NCBI RefSeq assembly: GCF_029051645.1
Contig: NZ_JAACFS010000031.1
Span: 31,077 to 95,076 of the forward strand
Length of the DNA: 64,000 nt
Direction: 5' to 3'
From: Bradyrhizobium sp. CSA112
Lineage (GTDB): Bacteria > Pseudomonadota > Alphaproteobacteria > Rhizobiales > Xanthobacteraceae
Shown here: one piece after another, positions 43,198 to 51,418 of the stretch
How the letters are laid out: the number at the start of each line of letters is the position of its first letter
How positions within the stretch are numbered: position 1 is the stretch's first letter
Notes under the pieces: generated by a model
Told to the model about the DNA's origin: nothing
What the model saw: only the letters and a program-made list of their open reading frames with translations
The model's database searches: none
Made by a program: the position numbers and the translations under genes

Positions 43198-43530
43198 GAA
43201 CCTTAGAGTGGACTGCGGGCAGACCCGGGGGCAGTACCCGGCGCCTCCACCTTAGCAGCTTGAGCTTAAAGGTCTCATCTCGGTGAGATCGATTCTGCCG
43301 GAAGGTCGAATCCCAAGGCTGCTAAGGCGGGGGCGAACCAGGATCGATGGTCGCAAAGAAGCTCTGAATTGTGCTCGGCATGATACCGCCGTTATCGGGT
43401 CAAAAACCTAAATGCAAACGATAACGTTGCATTGAACGAAGTGCGCCTCGCGGCGTAACCTGTTCGGGGTTGGTCCACCTGGCAACAGAACGGCCATCGC
43501 CGCGTCAGCCTTCGGGTTGGCGCGGCTTTT
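43198..43530 (+). ncRNA. ssrA: Two-piece (circularly permuted) tmRNA
   Basis: The acceptor piece comes first: T-arm CCGGG-GGCAGTA-CCCGG and acceptor strand CGCCTCC with A-CC at 43249-43251. Then a spacer whose ends CCTTAGCAGC (43250-43259) and GCTGCTAAGG (43318-43327) pair perfectly and extend the acceptor helix. The coding piece starts GGGGGCG at 43329, pairing with CGCCTCC. The tag frame 43414-43458 gives ANDNVALNEVRLAA and TAA. Pseudoknot-like CTGTT...AACAG follows. The spacer should be removed to leave two RNAs, as in Caulobacter. tmRNA rescues stalled ribosomes and tags the unfinished peptides. The exact 5' end is estimated. Confidence 0.93.
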
Positions 43531-43534
43531 ATTT
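43499..43534 (+). terminator. Intrinsic terminator of ssrA
   Basis: 12-base stem GCCGCGTCAGCC (43499-43510) with GGTTGGCGCGGC (43515-43526), two G-U pairs, TTCG tetraloop, then TTTTATTT. A strong rho-independent terminator. Confidence 0.92.
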
Positions 43535-43621
43535 GCAGTCTGCCCACCTCACTTGCGTTGCCTTCAATCTCGGTCCTTGCCGTGCTAGGCGTAGGGCATG
43601 TCGCAAAAAAAGGAGTGAGCG

Positions 43622-44182
43622 TTGACGCAGGCGATCACCTCCGCTGGCACCTCTCGCAACAACCTGCTGATGGTCGCCGCCGACGGCGTCATATCCGGCA
43701 TTCTCACCCCGCTATTGCCGGCGCTGATCGACAAGATCGGCGGTCCCGGCCAGCTTCGCATTTCGCTGATCGCGGTGCCGTTCGCCGTGCTCATCTTCAT
43801 TCTGGTGCGGCGCTTCAGCGCCAATCCGCTTTGGGCAGCCATGCTTGCCGCCATCGTCACTATGATCGCGTTCGTCTGCGCAGTGAATGCGGCCATCTTT
43901 ATCGAGGGGCAGACCGCGGGCGCGGCCACGGTTATGCGCTATCTGCTCGCCGGATTGACCGGCGGCCTTGTCGGCACCGCCGTGATGGCGCTGGGGATCG
44001 GCCTGTTGCCTTCGGGGCCGCGTCAGGCCGCCGCGTGGTGGCCGATGCTGATCACGGGTACGCTCACCGGCACGCTGCTCGCGCTCGACAATGCGTTCGG
44101 CCTCGATCAAATCTCATTCCTCTATCCCGTCTGGCAGGCGGCAGTCGCGGTGCGGCTGGTGATGGCGCTGCGGTCGTCCTGA
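43622..44182 (+). CDS. Integral membrane protein of unknown function
   Basis: 186 residues with about five hydrophobic segments (LISLIAVPFAVLIFILVRRF, LWAAMLAAIVTMIAFVCAV, LLAGLTGGLVGTAVMALGIG and WPMLITGTLTGTLLALDNAF among them). The start is a TTG with AAAGGAG upstream. No family recognised and no catalytic motif seen. It lies downstream of the ssrA terminator and before a chemoreceptor remnant. Confidence 0.7.
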   Translation: MTQAITSAGTSRNNLLMVAADGVISGILTPLLPALIDKIGGPGQLRISLIAVPFAVLIFILVRRFSANPLWAAMLAAIVTMIAFVCAVNAAIFIEGQTAGAATVMRYLLAGLTGGLVGTAVMALGIGLLPSGPRQAAAWWPMLITGTLTGTLLALDNAFGLDQISFLYPVWQAAVAVRLVMALRSS

Positions 44183-44225
44183 CGGCCCGGATCCGCGCGC
44201 AGCCCCGTGCTGGGCGCGGCTCGCC

Positions 44226-44326
44226 GTAGCGGCGTCCGAAGTGAAGGCGCTGGCCGAACAGACGGCGAGAGCGACCGGCTGAAGCGCGAGGTCGGCAAGT
44301 TTCTCAGCTCGGTGCGGGCGGCCTGA
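44226..44326 (+). pseudogene. Remnant of a methyl-accepting chemotaxis protein gene
   Basis: One frame reads VAASEVKALAEQTARATG then stops; it matches the highly conserved hairpin tip of chemoreceptors. Another frame continues SDRLKREVGKFLSSVRAA and stops, matching the extreme C-terminus of rhizobial receptors. About 100 bases survive of a gene of some 1.7-2 kb, with the region between the two parts deleted. Not expressed as a functional product. Confidence 0.75.
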
Positions 44327-44354
44327 GCCGCCGCTATCGCAAAAGCGGACGATG

Positions 44355-44675
44355 CTACGGCGCGATCGTCAGCACCGCCTTCATGTTGGGATGGTACCGG
44401 CAATAATACTCGACGGTACCGGCCTTCGTCAGGACCGACGTCACCGTCTTCTTCGCCGGCATCATCACGTCGAAGTCGCCGTTGCGCGCGGTCGCGGTGT
44501 GCACGAACACGTCCTTGTTGATCCATTCGATGGTGTCGCCGACCTTGACCGAGACCTCGGCCGGCGCGAACACCAGATCCGTCGTTGTGATTTGAATCGT
44601 CGCCGCATGTGCCGGGACTTCTATCGCGCCGAACAGCAGGGCGGCCATGACAGGCAGATAGCATCCCGGGCGCAT
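44355..44675 (-). CDS. Cupredoxin-type copper protein
   Basis: 106 residues with a signal peptide (ending AHA). Mature plastocyanin/amicyanin fold: copper ligands are seen as His in FVHTATA and the C-terminal C-x2-H-x2-M (YCRYHPNM). Periplasmic electron carrier. It begins ten bases after the DUF4142 gene stop, so the two are cotranscribed, probably with the upstream ECF sigma factor. Confidence 0.88.
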   Translation of the reverse strand: MRPGCYLPVMAALLFGAIEVPAHAATIQITTTDLVFAPAEVSVKVGDTIEWINKDVFVHTATARNGDFDVMMPAKKTVTSVLTKAGTVEYYCRYHPNMKAVLTIAP

Positions 44676-44685
44676 GGCGGGCTCC

Positions 44686-45207
44686 TTACTTCAGCTTGGC
44701 GGCGACCTGTTCGGCATGCTGCTGGTGGCCCTGGAAGATCTTCAGGCCGGTCTGCAGCAGGCTCTTCAACTCGGCATTGCTGGCCGATGGAATCAACTGC
44801 GTCTCAAGCGCGCCGTTGACGGCCTTGTGGTAGGCGACCTCGTTGGCGACATACGCCTTGTCGTATTCGGCGCCTTTCAGCTTGGCGAGTTCGGCGAGCT
44901 TGTCGGCCGCCTGCTTCGACAGCGTCTTGCTGGTGTCGTTGTCCTCCGGCGTCACGTTCAGCTTCTTGACGAGGTCGAGCGCCTGCTTGTTCACGGCCTC
45001 ATGGTCGCGCACCATGCCCTGCGCGAACGCCTTGACGTCCTTGTTGCCGGCCTTCTCGATCGCCTGCTTGGCGGCGGTGATGTCGATGACCCCTGCGGTG
45101 TAGGCGATATGCGCGATCTGCGGGTCGGTGGGTTTTGCGCCCTGCGCCAGCACGGCGCTGCCTAGGATGCTCAATGCGGCGATCGCCGCGCTCAATCGAA
45201 CGAACAT
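44686..45207 (-). CDS. DUF4142 exported protein
   Basis: 173 residues with a signal peptide (ending LAQG). Helical mature region with DPQIAHIAYTAGVIDITAAK and GMVRDHEAVNKQALDL, the ferritin-like helical pattern of DUF4142. AGGAGTG precedes the ATG at 45207. DUF4142 proteins often accompany stress sigma factors; here ECF sigma is upstream and a cupredoxin downstream. Metal binding through His/Glu is possible but not shown. Confidence 0.85.
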   Translation of the reverse strand: MFVRLSAAIAALSILGSAVLAQGAKPTDPQIAHIAYTAGVIDITAAKQAIEKAGNKDVKAFAQGMVRDHEAVNKQALDLVKKLNVTPEDNDTSKTLSKQAADKLAELAKLKGAEYDKAYVANEVAYHKAVNGALETQLIPSASNAELKSLLQTGLKIFQGHQQHAEQVAAKLK

Positions 45208-45323
45208 GTCTGACACTCCTGTGGCGCGGCAAGCCGCGCGTTGTTGATGCACAGGAGTTGGATGGTGGGGGAGCGCGGAGGTTCCCAAGAAGATTAAAAC
45301 TCTTGGCGGCGGTTTGGCCTGCA

Positions 45324-45419
45324 TGGTTCGAGACGCACGGCTGCGCCGCGCTCCTCACCATGAGGGTTTCAGACCTCATCCTGAGGAGCATCGCGAAAGC
45401 GATGCGTCTCGAAGGATAG
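45324..45419. repeat. Intergenic palindromic repeat, family E (copy 2)
   Basis: GGTTCGAGACGCACGGCTGC at the left and GATGCGTCTCGAAGGATA at the right, with CCTCACCATGAGG and CCTCATCCTGAGGAGC between. Lies between the sigma factor and DUF4142 genes. Confidence 0.85.
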
Positions 45420-45442
45420 AGCCCAGGTCTGCAACGCGTGCC

Positions 45443-46120
45443 TCAGAACCCCAGCCGCTTCAGCACGGCGTCCGTCAACCGTTCGCAGCGCTTGCCGGCA
45501 AAGGGGAACGCTTCCATCACCACGGGGCCGATTTTCCTCTCGACGTTGTCGCGCAGCATGGTGCGCGCGCGGTGCAGCCGGCTCTTCACCGTCTCCGGCT
45601 TGAGCGAGAGAATTTCGGCGGTCTCCTCCACATTCATCCCCTCGATCACACGGGTGATGAAGACGAGACGGAACGCGTCCGGCAGTTCATCGATGGCATG
45701 TTCGACAACGGCTTGAATTTCACGCTGGGCCATGGATCTTTCCGGATCGTCTGACGCGGCGAGGGGGAACGGGATGATCTCCGCTTCGAGCGCGCCCTGC
45801 GGCAACGAGTCGAGGTCGACGGCGGGCCGCTGGCGGCGCAGCCGGCCGAGCGCCTCGTTCATCGCGATCCGCGACAGCCAGGTCGAAAGGCTGGAATCGC
45901 CGCGAAAACTCTCCAGATGAGTGAAGGCGCGAACGTAAGCTTCCTGCACCACATCCTCGGCCTCGCTGTCATTGCGCAGGATGCCGCGGGCGAGCCGGTA
46001 GAGCCTGCGGTTGTTCGCCCGCATGATGGCGCGGACCGCCGCTTCGTCGCGGGCGAGCGCGCGGCGAACCAGCTCGGCGTCGCCGGTGTCGAGGGGTGCT
46101 ATATGCTGGGCCTGGCGCAT
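45443..46120 (-). CDS. ECF-type RNA polymerase sigma factor
   Basis: 225 residues. Sigma region 2 is RLYRLARGILRNDSEAEDVVQEAYVRAFTHLES-like (about 38-70; key DVVQEAYVRA), region 4 is ELPDAFRLVFITRVIEGMNVEETA followed by KSRLHRARTMLR. No adjacent anti-sigma gene (zinc or NepR type) is visible. The C-terminus extends about 30 residues past region 4, which may carry its own control. Start at 46120 has GGAG upstream. Downstream are DUF4142 and cupredoxin genes. Confidence 0.92.
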   Translation of the reverse strand: MRQAQHIAPLDTGDAELVRRALARDEAAVRAIMRANNRRLYRLARGILRNDSEAEDVVQEAYVRAFTHLESFRGDSSLSTWLSRIAMNEALGRLRRQRPAVDLDSLPQGALEAEIIPFPLAASDDPERSMAQREIQAVVEHAIDELPDAFRLVFITRVIEGMNVEETAEILSLKPETVKSRLHRARTMLRDNVERKIGPVVMEAFPFAGKRCERLTDAVLKRLGF

Positions 46121-46193
46121 GATGGCTCCACCAATAACAGGGTATTGGTTGGATGCGGCAGGGGCAAACAGGTTCCCGAAAATATTTCCGCTG

Positions 46194-46284
46194 TATAGGG
46201 TGGGCAAAGGCGCGCTTGCGCCGTGCCCACCATCTCCAATTCGCGATATCGGCGGTGGGCACGCTTTCGCTTTGCCCACCCTAC
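46194..46284. repeat. Intergenic palindromic repeat, family B (copy 4)
   Basis: TAGGGTGGGCAAAGGCGCGC at the left, CTTTGCCCACCCTA at the right. Between the sigma factor and NTF2-like genes. Confidence 0.9.
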
Positions 46285-46291
46285 ATACCGG

Positions 46292-46654
46292 TCACGCCGG
46301 CGGCACCTGGTCGAGGAACCCGGTGATGCTGCGGATACGGCTGTTGCTGAGCACGGCAAAATCCGTTCCCTTGATCGGACTGTCGCCGCCATCGGGGCCG
46401 AGCCCCCAGGAGAAGCGGACGTGGTCGCCAAAACCGTTGGGCTCGCCGATCAGCTTGAACCTGAAATCTGGAAAGCGCTGCTGCACGCCGGCGACAAGCG
46501 CGTCCACGCCATCATGGCCGTCGCCGCTCATCAGGGGATCGACGTATTTCGCGTCCGTCGTCCAATTCGCTGCCAGCATCTCGCGGCGGCGCGCTGGGGC
46601 GCGCTCGTTCCACAGGGCGATATAGTTGTGTGCAATGCCGTGAACGTCGGTCAT
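46292..46654 (-). CDS. NTF2-like/SnoaL-fold protein
   Basis: 120 residues; N-terminal helix HGIAHNYIALWNE, then YVDPLMSGDGHDGVDALV and a beta-sheet with FRFKLIGEPNGFGDHVRFSW. This is the SnoaL-like fold used by small isomerases, hydratases and scavenging proteins. Start at 46654 has GGAGAT upstream. Function unknown. Confidence 0.8.
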   Translation of the reverse strand: MTDVHGIAHNYIALWNERAPARRREMLAANWTTDAKYVDPLMSGDGHDGVDALVAGVQQRFPDFRFKLIGEPNGFGDHVRFSWGLGPDGGDSPIKGTDFAVLSNSRIRSITGFLDQVPPA

Positions 46655-46850
46655 GGTGATCTCCTTTGGCTGGGCCGGATTGATCGGCTAACCGACTATC
46701 GGAAATCCGCGCGGACCAATCGATTACCTCTGAGGTCAAGAATCGTCGGATCGCGTCGCCCCTCACCGATGATCGGGCTGGGGCCTGGGCCCAATCTGGC
46801 GTAAAAGCATGATCTCGACCTCGTCGGTTCTTTAGGAAAAACGTCAACGC

Positions 46851-48035
46851 TTGGCCCTTGCCGTCCTCCTCATTGTGGGCGATCGATCGGTGGCAGAAGA
46901 AACCAAGACGCCGAAGCAGAACGCGGGCGCCGACTGGGCGCAGCAGGTGTGGCTGTGGCCGCTGGAAGCCGCGAAACTGGCGCTCGACAGCTACGCGCAA
47001 TGGTTCGTTGATCAGAAGCCCGCGCCTTCCTACGACCCGGACCAAACGCCGCTCGCCTGGACCACGCCGAACACCGTGGTGCTGCAACTTCAGTCGATGC
47101 GGTTGCGGGAGTTTTCGCACGGAAATACGAGGCAGCAGCCTGTTCTTGTCTGCGCGCCCTACGCGCTGCATAGGGCACTGGTCGCGGATTTCGCACCTGG
47201 CCATAGTCTCGTCGAGGCGCTGCAGCGAGACGGCATGAACCGCATCTATGTCCCGGACTGGCGCTCGGCGACGCCGGACATGAGCAACCTGTCGATCGAC
47301 AATTATCTTGCCGAGCTCAATGTGGCGATCGACGAGATCGGTGCGCCGGTCGATCTTGTCGGTCTGTGTCAGGGCGGATGGCTGTCGCTGGTCTATGCCG
47401 CGCGCTTTCCCGGCAAGGTGCGGCGGCTTGTGCTCGCAGGTGCTCCCGTCGATATCTCCACACCGTCCGAACTCTCGAAGATGGTGGCCGCACTTCCGCA
47501 GCAAGCTTTCGAGCAGATGGTACGCCAGGGCGAGGGCATCGTCAGCGGCGAGCATATGCTGCGGTTCTGGAACATTCCGTTCAACCAGCATGACGTGGAG
47601 GCAACGCTGCAATGGAATCTCGGCGAGGGATCGGACGAGGCCAGCATGCTGCTGGATCGTTTCGAGCGCTGGGACCGCGCGACGCTGGATCTGCCGGGGA
47701 CCTATTATCTCGAGGTGACCGAGCAGGTTTTCCGGCAGAACCTCATCGCCAGAGGCCGCTTTGTTGCGCTCGGCCGCCGAATCGATCTCGGCGAGGTGCG
47801 CGTGCCGGTGTTCCTGCTGGCCGGCGATGATGACATCGTTGTCCCGCGCGATCAGGCGTTCGCGACGGCAAGGCTGTTGGGCACGCCACCGGCGCGGCTG
47901 GAACGAGCCTGCGAGCCGTGCGGTCACCTCAGCCTTTTCATGGGGCGCAAGGTCTTGAGCCATTCCTGGCCCCGGATCGCCCGATGGCTTCAGGCAGATC
48001 TCGGCGATGTCGCCGGCGCCAAGATCAGCGCGTGA
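46851..48035 (+). CDS. PHA synthase-like alpha/beta hydrolase
   Basis: 394 residues, alpha/beta fold. The nucleophile elbow is GLCQGG (Cys173), as in polyhydroxyalkanoate synthases, with GDDDIVVP as the acid region and CGHLSLFMG holding the histidine. It is shorter than true PhaC (about 560-600), lacking most of the N-terminal domain. Likely a PhaC-like acyltransferase or depolymerase. The start is uncertain: TTG at 46851, or GTG at 46890, neither with a strong ribosome site. Ends at a hairpin shared with ridA. Confidence 0.75.
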   Translation: MALAVLLIVGDRSVAEETKTPKQNAGADWAQQVWLWPLEAAKLALDSYAQWFVDQKPAPSYDPDQTPLAWTTPNTVVLQLQSMRLREFSHGNTRQQPVLVCAPYALHRALVADFAPGHSLVEALQRDGMNRIYVPDWRSATPDMSNLSIDNYLAELNVAIDEIGAPVDLVGLCQGGWLSLVYAARFPGKVRRLVLAGAPVDISTPSELSKMVAALPQQAFEQMVRQGEGIVSGEHMLRFWNIPFNQHDVEATLQWNLGEGSDEASMLLDRFERWDRATLDLPGTYYLEVTEQVFRQNLIARGRFVALGRRIDLGEVRVPVFLLAGDDDIVVPRDQAFATARLLGTPPARLERACEPCGHLSLFMGRKVLSHSWPRIARWLQADLGDVAGAKISA

Positions 48036-48050
48036 GATGCAAATGAAAAT

Positions 48051-48078
48051 GCCCCGGATTGCGCGTGCAATCCGGGGC
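48051..48078. terminator. Hairpin between convergent PHA-like and ridA genes
   Basis: 12-base perfect stem GCCCCGGATTGC (48051-48062) with GCAATCCGGGGC (48067-48078), loop GCGT. On the minus strand it is followed by ATTTTCATTT, so it terminates ridA best. Confidence 0.85.
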
Positions 48079-48104
48079 AGCTTGATGTCTTGCGGTGGCC
48101 GGCC

Positions 48105-48455
48105 TTACTTCGCCGCAACCACCATGATCTCGACATTGTACTGCGGCGCCGCCAGCTTCGCCTCGACGGTGGCGCGCGCCGGCGTGTTACCCGCCGACAC
48201 CCAGCCGTCCCACACCGCGTTCATTTCGGGAAACGTCTTCATGTCGGTGATGTAGATCGTGGCTGACAGCAGCTTCGACTTGTCGGTGCCGGCCCTGGCG
48301 AGATGGCCGTCGATGATCGAAAGGATGTCCTGCGTCTGCTCGGTCACGCTTTTGCCGGCGGCCTTGCCGGCGACGACGCCCGCGAGATAGACGGTGTCGC
48401 CGTGGACGACGACCTGGCTCATGCGAGGTCCGGTTTCGAAGCGCTGGATGGTCAT
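48105..48455 (-). CDS. RidA family protein
   Basis: 116 residues of YjgF/RidA fold: VVVHGDTVYLAGVVA, QTQDILSIIDGHLARAG, and the TPARATVEAKLAAP motif with the conserved Arg. RidA proteins hydrolyse reactive 2-aminoacrylate and other enamines; several subfamilies have other roles. GGAGAA precedes its start. Single gene. Confidence 0.9.
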   Translation of the reverse strand: MTIQRFETGPRMSQVVVHGDTVYLAGVVAGKAAGKSVTEQTQDILSIIDGHLARAGTDKSKLLSATIYITDMKTFPEMNAVWDGWVSAGNTPARATVEAKLAAPQYNVEIMVVAAK

Positions 48456-48563
48456 ATTGTTCTCCTGATAGGGGGCGGCGGCTTCTTAGCGCGCTCACGC
48501 CTCAAGGGCTACTGCGTTATTTGCATCGGACCTTGCCGCACCCGGACTTGACGAGAAGGCGTT

Positions 48564-50222
48564 TCACCCTGCCGCCTTTGCCGCCGCGCGTCCCGCATTC
48601 CTCCCTGAGAACAGGCAGCCGCCGAGGAACGTGCCTTCCAGCGAACGGTAGCCGTGCACGCCGCCGCCGCCGAAACCGGCGGCTTCGCCCGCGGCGTAAA
48701 GCCCCCTGATAATCTGGCCGTCATTGCCGAACACGCGCGAGTCGAGATCGGTCTCGAAGCCGCCCAGCGTCTTGCGGGTCAGGATGTTGAGCTTGACCGC
48801 GATCAGCGGGCCGTGTTCAGGATCGAGAATCCGGTGCGGTTTGGCGGTGCGGATCAGTCTGTCGCCGATATAGCGCCGCGCATTGTGCAGGTTCATCACC
48901 TGCGCGTCCTTGACGTAAGGGTTGGTGATCTCACGGTCGCGCGCCTCGATCTGCGCCTTGATGTGATCGTGCTTGAGCAGGTCGTTGCCGGCGAGCGCGT
49001 TCATCGCGCTGACGAGGTCGGCGAGATTGTCGCGCACGATGAAGTCGGCGCCGTTCTGCTTGAACGCTTCCACCGGCGCGGGTGCGCCCTTGTTGGTGGC
49101 GCGCTTGATCGTCATGCGCCAGCTTTTTCCGGTGAGGTCCGGGTTTTGCTCGGAGCCTGAGAGCGCGAACTCCTTCTTGATGATGCTCTGGGTCAGGATG
49201 AACCAGGAATAATCATAGCCGGTGCCCATGATATATTGCAGTTGGCCGAGTGTGTCGGAGCCGGGGAATAGCGGCGCCGGCAGGCGCTTGCCTGACGCAT
49301 CGAACCACATCGAGGACGGGCCGGGCAGGATGCGAATGCCGTGGCGCGGCCAGATCGGATTCCAGTTTCGGATGCCCTCGACGTAGTGCCACATCCGGTC
49401 GCGGTTGATCAGCCGCGCGCCGGCGGCCTCGGTGATGCCGATCATGCGCCCGTCGACATGTTCGGGCACGCCGGAGATCATGAATTTCGGCGGCTCGCCC
49501 AGGCGCTTCGGCCAGTTCTGCCGGACCAGGTCGTGATTGCCGCCGATACCGCCGGAAGCGACAATTACCGCCGGCGCACGCAGCGTGAAGTCGCCGACCA
49601 CCTTGCGCGAGGAGCTCTTGCCGCGTTCGACGGAATCGGGCTCGAGGATTGAGCCGCCGACGCCCTCGATTGCGCCGTTCGTCATCACAAGTGTGTCGAC
49701 GCGGTGGCGGAACTTGAACATTAACCGTCCGCTCTTCTCCGCCTCGCGTGCGCGCCGCTCGAACGGCTCGACCAGGCCGGGACCGGTGCCCCATGTGACA
49801 TGAAAGCGCGGCACCGAATTGCCGTGGCCCATCGCGTCATAGCCGCCGCGCTCGGCCCAGCCGACCACCGGAAAAATACGGTGGCCCATCGCGCGCAGCC
49901 AGCCGCGCTTTTCGCCGGCGGCAAACGCGACATAGGCTTCCGCCCATCGCTTCGGCCAATGGTCGTCGTCGCGGTCGAAGCCCGCGGTACCCATCCAGTC
50001 TTGCAGGGCGAGATCGTAGGAATCCTTAATGCGGAGCCGGCGCTGTTCGGGAGAGTCTACCAGGAAGAGCCCGCCAAACGACCAAAAGGCTTGTCCGCCA
50101 AGGCTTTGATCGCCTTCCTGGTCGACGACGATGACGCGCTTGCCGGCGTCCGCGATCTCCGTCGCCGCGACCAGACCCGCCAGCCCGCCGCCGACCACAA
50201 TTACGTCTGCGTTGTCAGCCAT
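48564..50222 (-). CDS. FAD-binding dehydrogenase (fumarate reductase/KsdD-like flavoprotein)
   Basis: 552 residues. N-terminal dinucleotide motif VIVVGGGLAGLVAATEIADA, then the FAD2 pattern SLGGQAFWSFGG, and C-terminal GLYAAGEAAGFGGGGVHGYR. This is the flavoprotein family of 3-ketosteroid-1-dehydrogenase and fumarate reductases; a large central insert (about 210-430) distinguishes it as a putative FAD-binding dehydrogenase of unknown substrate. ATG at 50222 chosen with GAGGAA upstream. Possible lipid or steroid dehydrogenation; not decided by sequence. Confidence 0.85.
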   Translation of the reverse strand: MADNADVIVVGGGLAGLVAATEIADAGKRVIVVDQEGDQSLGGQAFWSFGGLFLVDSPEQRRLRIKDSYDLALQDWMGTAGFDRDDDHWPKRWAEAYVAFAAGEKRGWLRAMGHRIFPVVGWAERGGYDAMGHGNSVPRFHVTWGTGPGLVEPFERRAREAEKSGRLMFKFRHRVDTLVMTNGAIEGVGGSILEPDSVERGKSSSRKVVGDFTLRAPAVIVASGGIGGNHDLVRQNWPKRLGEPPKFMISGVPEHVDGRMIGITEAAGARLINRDRMWHYVEGIRNWNPIWPRHGIRILPGPSSMWFDASGKRLPAPLFPGSDTLGQLQYIMGTGYDYSWFILTQSIIKKEFALSGSEQNPDLTGKSWRMTIKRATNKGAPAPVEAFKQNGADFIVRDNLADLVSAMNALAGNDLLKHDHIKAQIEARDREITNPYVKDAQVMNLHNARRYIGDRLIRTAKPHRILDPEHGPLIAVKLNILTRKTLGGFETDLDSRVFGNDGQIIRGLYAAGEAAGFGGGGVHGYRSLEGTFLGGCLFSGRNAGRAAAKAAG

Positions 50223-50509
50223 CATTTCCTCCCCGTGCCATTTTTGATTCAAGCCCGCGTCCTCGCGCGCGGTCAACGGCTATTGGGTTCTTGGCTGTGG
50301 CCGCTTCGCCACCTAGGCAAGAGTCGTTTGTTCCAGTTTGGGACCTTTGCGCGCGGAGGGTGCAGCGGCCAAGCAACACTTAATTTGAATTTGTTTTGAC
50401 GTGCTGTGGTTGCCTAGACAAAATCACGATCTCAAACGACGCTACGTCCTGTCTTGCATCACTGAGACGATCAGATTCGGTTTCGACATTTTTCGACTGG
50501 GGCAGGGAT

Positions 50510-50980
50510 ATGAAGCTGCTGACGGGGTTGCTTGCCGCGGTGCTGCTGCTGGCGGGGGTAGAGGCGAGTCAAGCGGTGGTGCGGATAGCCGATGATCGTG
50601 GCGGCCGGATCGGCACCTATGTCGACAGGTATCAAGGCCTGCGCTCCTCGGGCGAAACCGTCATCATCGATGGCCTTTGCGCCTCGGCCTGCACCATCGT
50701 TCTAGGCGCAGTTCCCCATGACCGGATCTGCGTTACCTCGCATGCCAATCTCGGCTTCCACGCTGCCTGGGATTTCGGCGCCAATGGCCGCGCCATCATG
50801 AACGCCGAGGCGACCCAGATGCTGTATTCGATGTATCCGCCTGCGGTGCGAAAGTGGATTTCTGCGCGCGGCGGCCTGACCCAGCGCATGATCTTCCTGC
50901 GCGGCAAGCAGCTGCAGGCAATGTACAGGCCCTGCTACCTCGATGCGCAGGCCTCCAGCAACAAGCCGGCGTCGCGTTAG
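50510..50980 (+). CDS. Exported ClpP/crotonase-like protein
   Basis: 156 residues with a signal peptide (ending SQA). VIIDGLCASACTIVLG has the serine-protease-like nucleophile environment, and VTSHANLGFHAAWD the histidine region of periplasmic ClpP-like (COG3904-type) proteins. Short for a full SppA/ClpP. AGGGA precedes the ATG. Start at 50510 gives a good signal peptide. Its substrate and its need for a partner are unknown. Confidence 0.75.
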   Translation: MKLLTGLLAAVLLLAGVEASQAVVRIADDRGGRIGTYVDRYQGLRSSGETVIIDGLCASACTIVLGAVPHDRICVTSHANLGFHAAWDFGANGRAIMNAEATQMLYSMYPPAVRKWISARGGLTQRMIFLRGKQLQAMYRPCYLDAQASSNKPASR

Positions 50981-51009
50981 TTAAGGCGAACTTACCTTCC
51001 AAAATCCAT

Positions 51010-51103
51010 GGTTCGAGACCCGCGGCGTCACCGCCCCTCACCATGAGGACGTCAGTCAACCCTCGTCCTGAGGAGCGGCGTCTTCGCCGCGTCTCGAAGG
51101 ATA
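51010..51103. repeat. Intergenic palindromic repeat, family E (copy 3)
   Basis: GGTTCGAGACCCGCGGCGTC with CCTCACCATGAGG at the left; CCTCGTCCTGAGGAGCGGCG with CGTCTCGAAGGAT at the right. Confidence 0.85.
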
Positions 51104-51201
51104 ATGGCCCCGCTCTCGCATGGCCTCTCCCTCCGCATGACGTGATGTTCCGTCCGGCCATTCCGCTTGCCTGCCTGGGGAACTCGCCCTATCTCAACCC
51201 C

Positions 51202-51396
51202 ATGGTTCAGCCGATCTCCACCCGACAGGGCATGATGGCGGCCGACCGGCCGCAGGGCAGGGTGGCCTCGATGATTGCCTGGGGCGCTGCCGGCCTCGGT
51301 GCGCTGGTCGTGCTCGGCGCGGCCGCATTGTGGTTCCATTACGGCACCGCGGTGTTTTTCGAAATGATCGCCGCCGGCATCTCGGCCTGCTTCTGA
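51202..51396 (+). CDS. Small single-pass membrane protein upstream of sco
   Basis: 64 residues with one strong membrane segment (about 24-46, MIAWGAAGLGALVVLGAAALWF) and a short C-terminus. Followed by the SCO gene after 22 bases, with which it is probably cotranscribed. A longer frame upstream or the ATG pair at 51232 are alternative starts. Could be a small subunit or assembly helper for oxidase biogenesis, by position only. Confidence 0.55.
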   Translation: MVQPISTRQGMMAADRPQGRVASMIAWGAAGLGALVVLGAAALWFHYGTAVFFEMIAAGISACF

Positions 51397-51418
51397 TCGG
51401 GCAAAAAGGAATTCCACG

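Noticed and set aside
43250..43327. CCTTAGCAGC/GCTGCTAAGG stem as a separate terminator or small RNA
   Set aside because: It is explained by the spacer helix of the permuted tmRNA precursor.
42103..43560. Direct repeat of the tRNA-Gly 3' end as an attachment site
   Set aside because: I looked for a second copy of the T-arm/acceptor sequence up to ssrA and found none.
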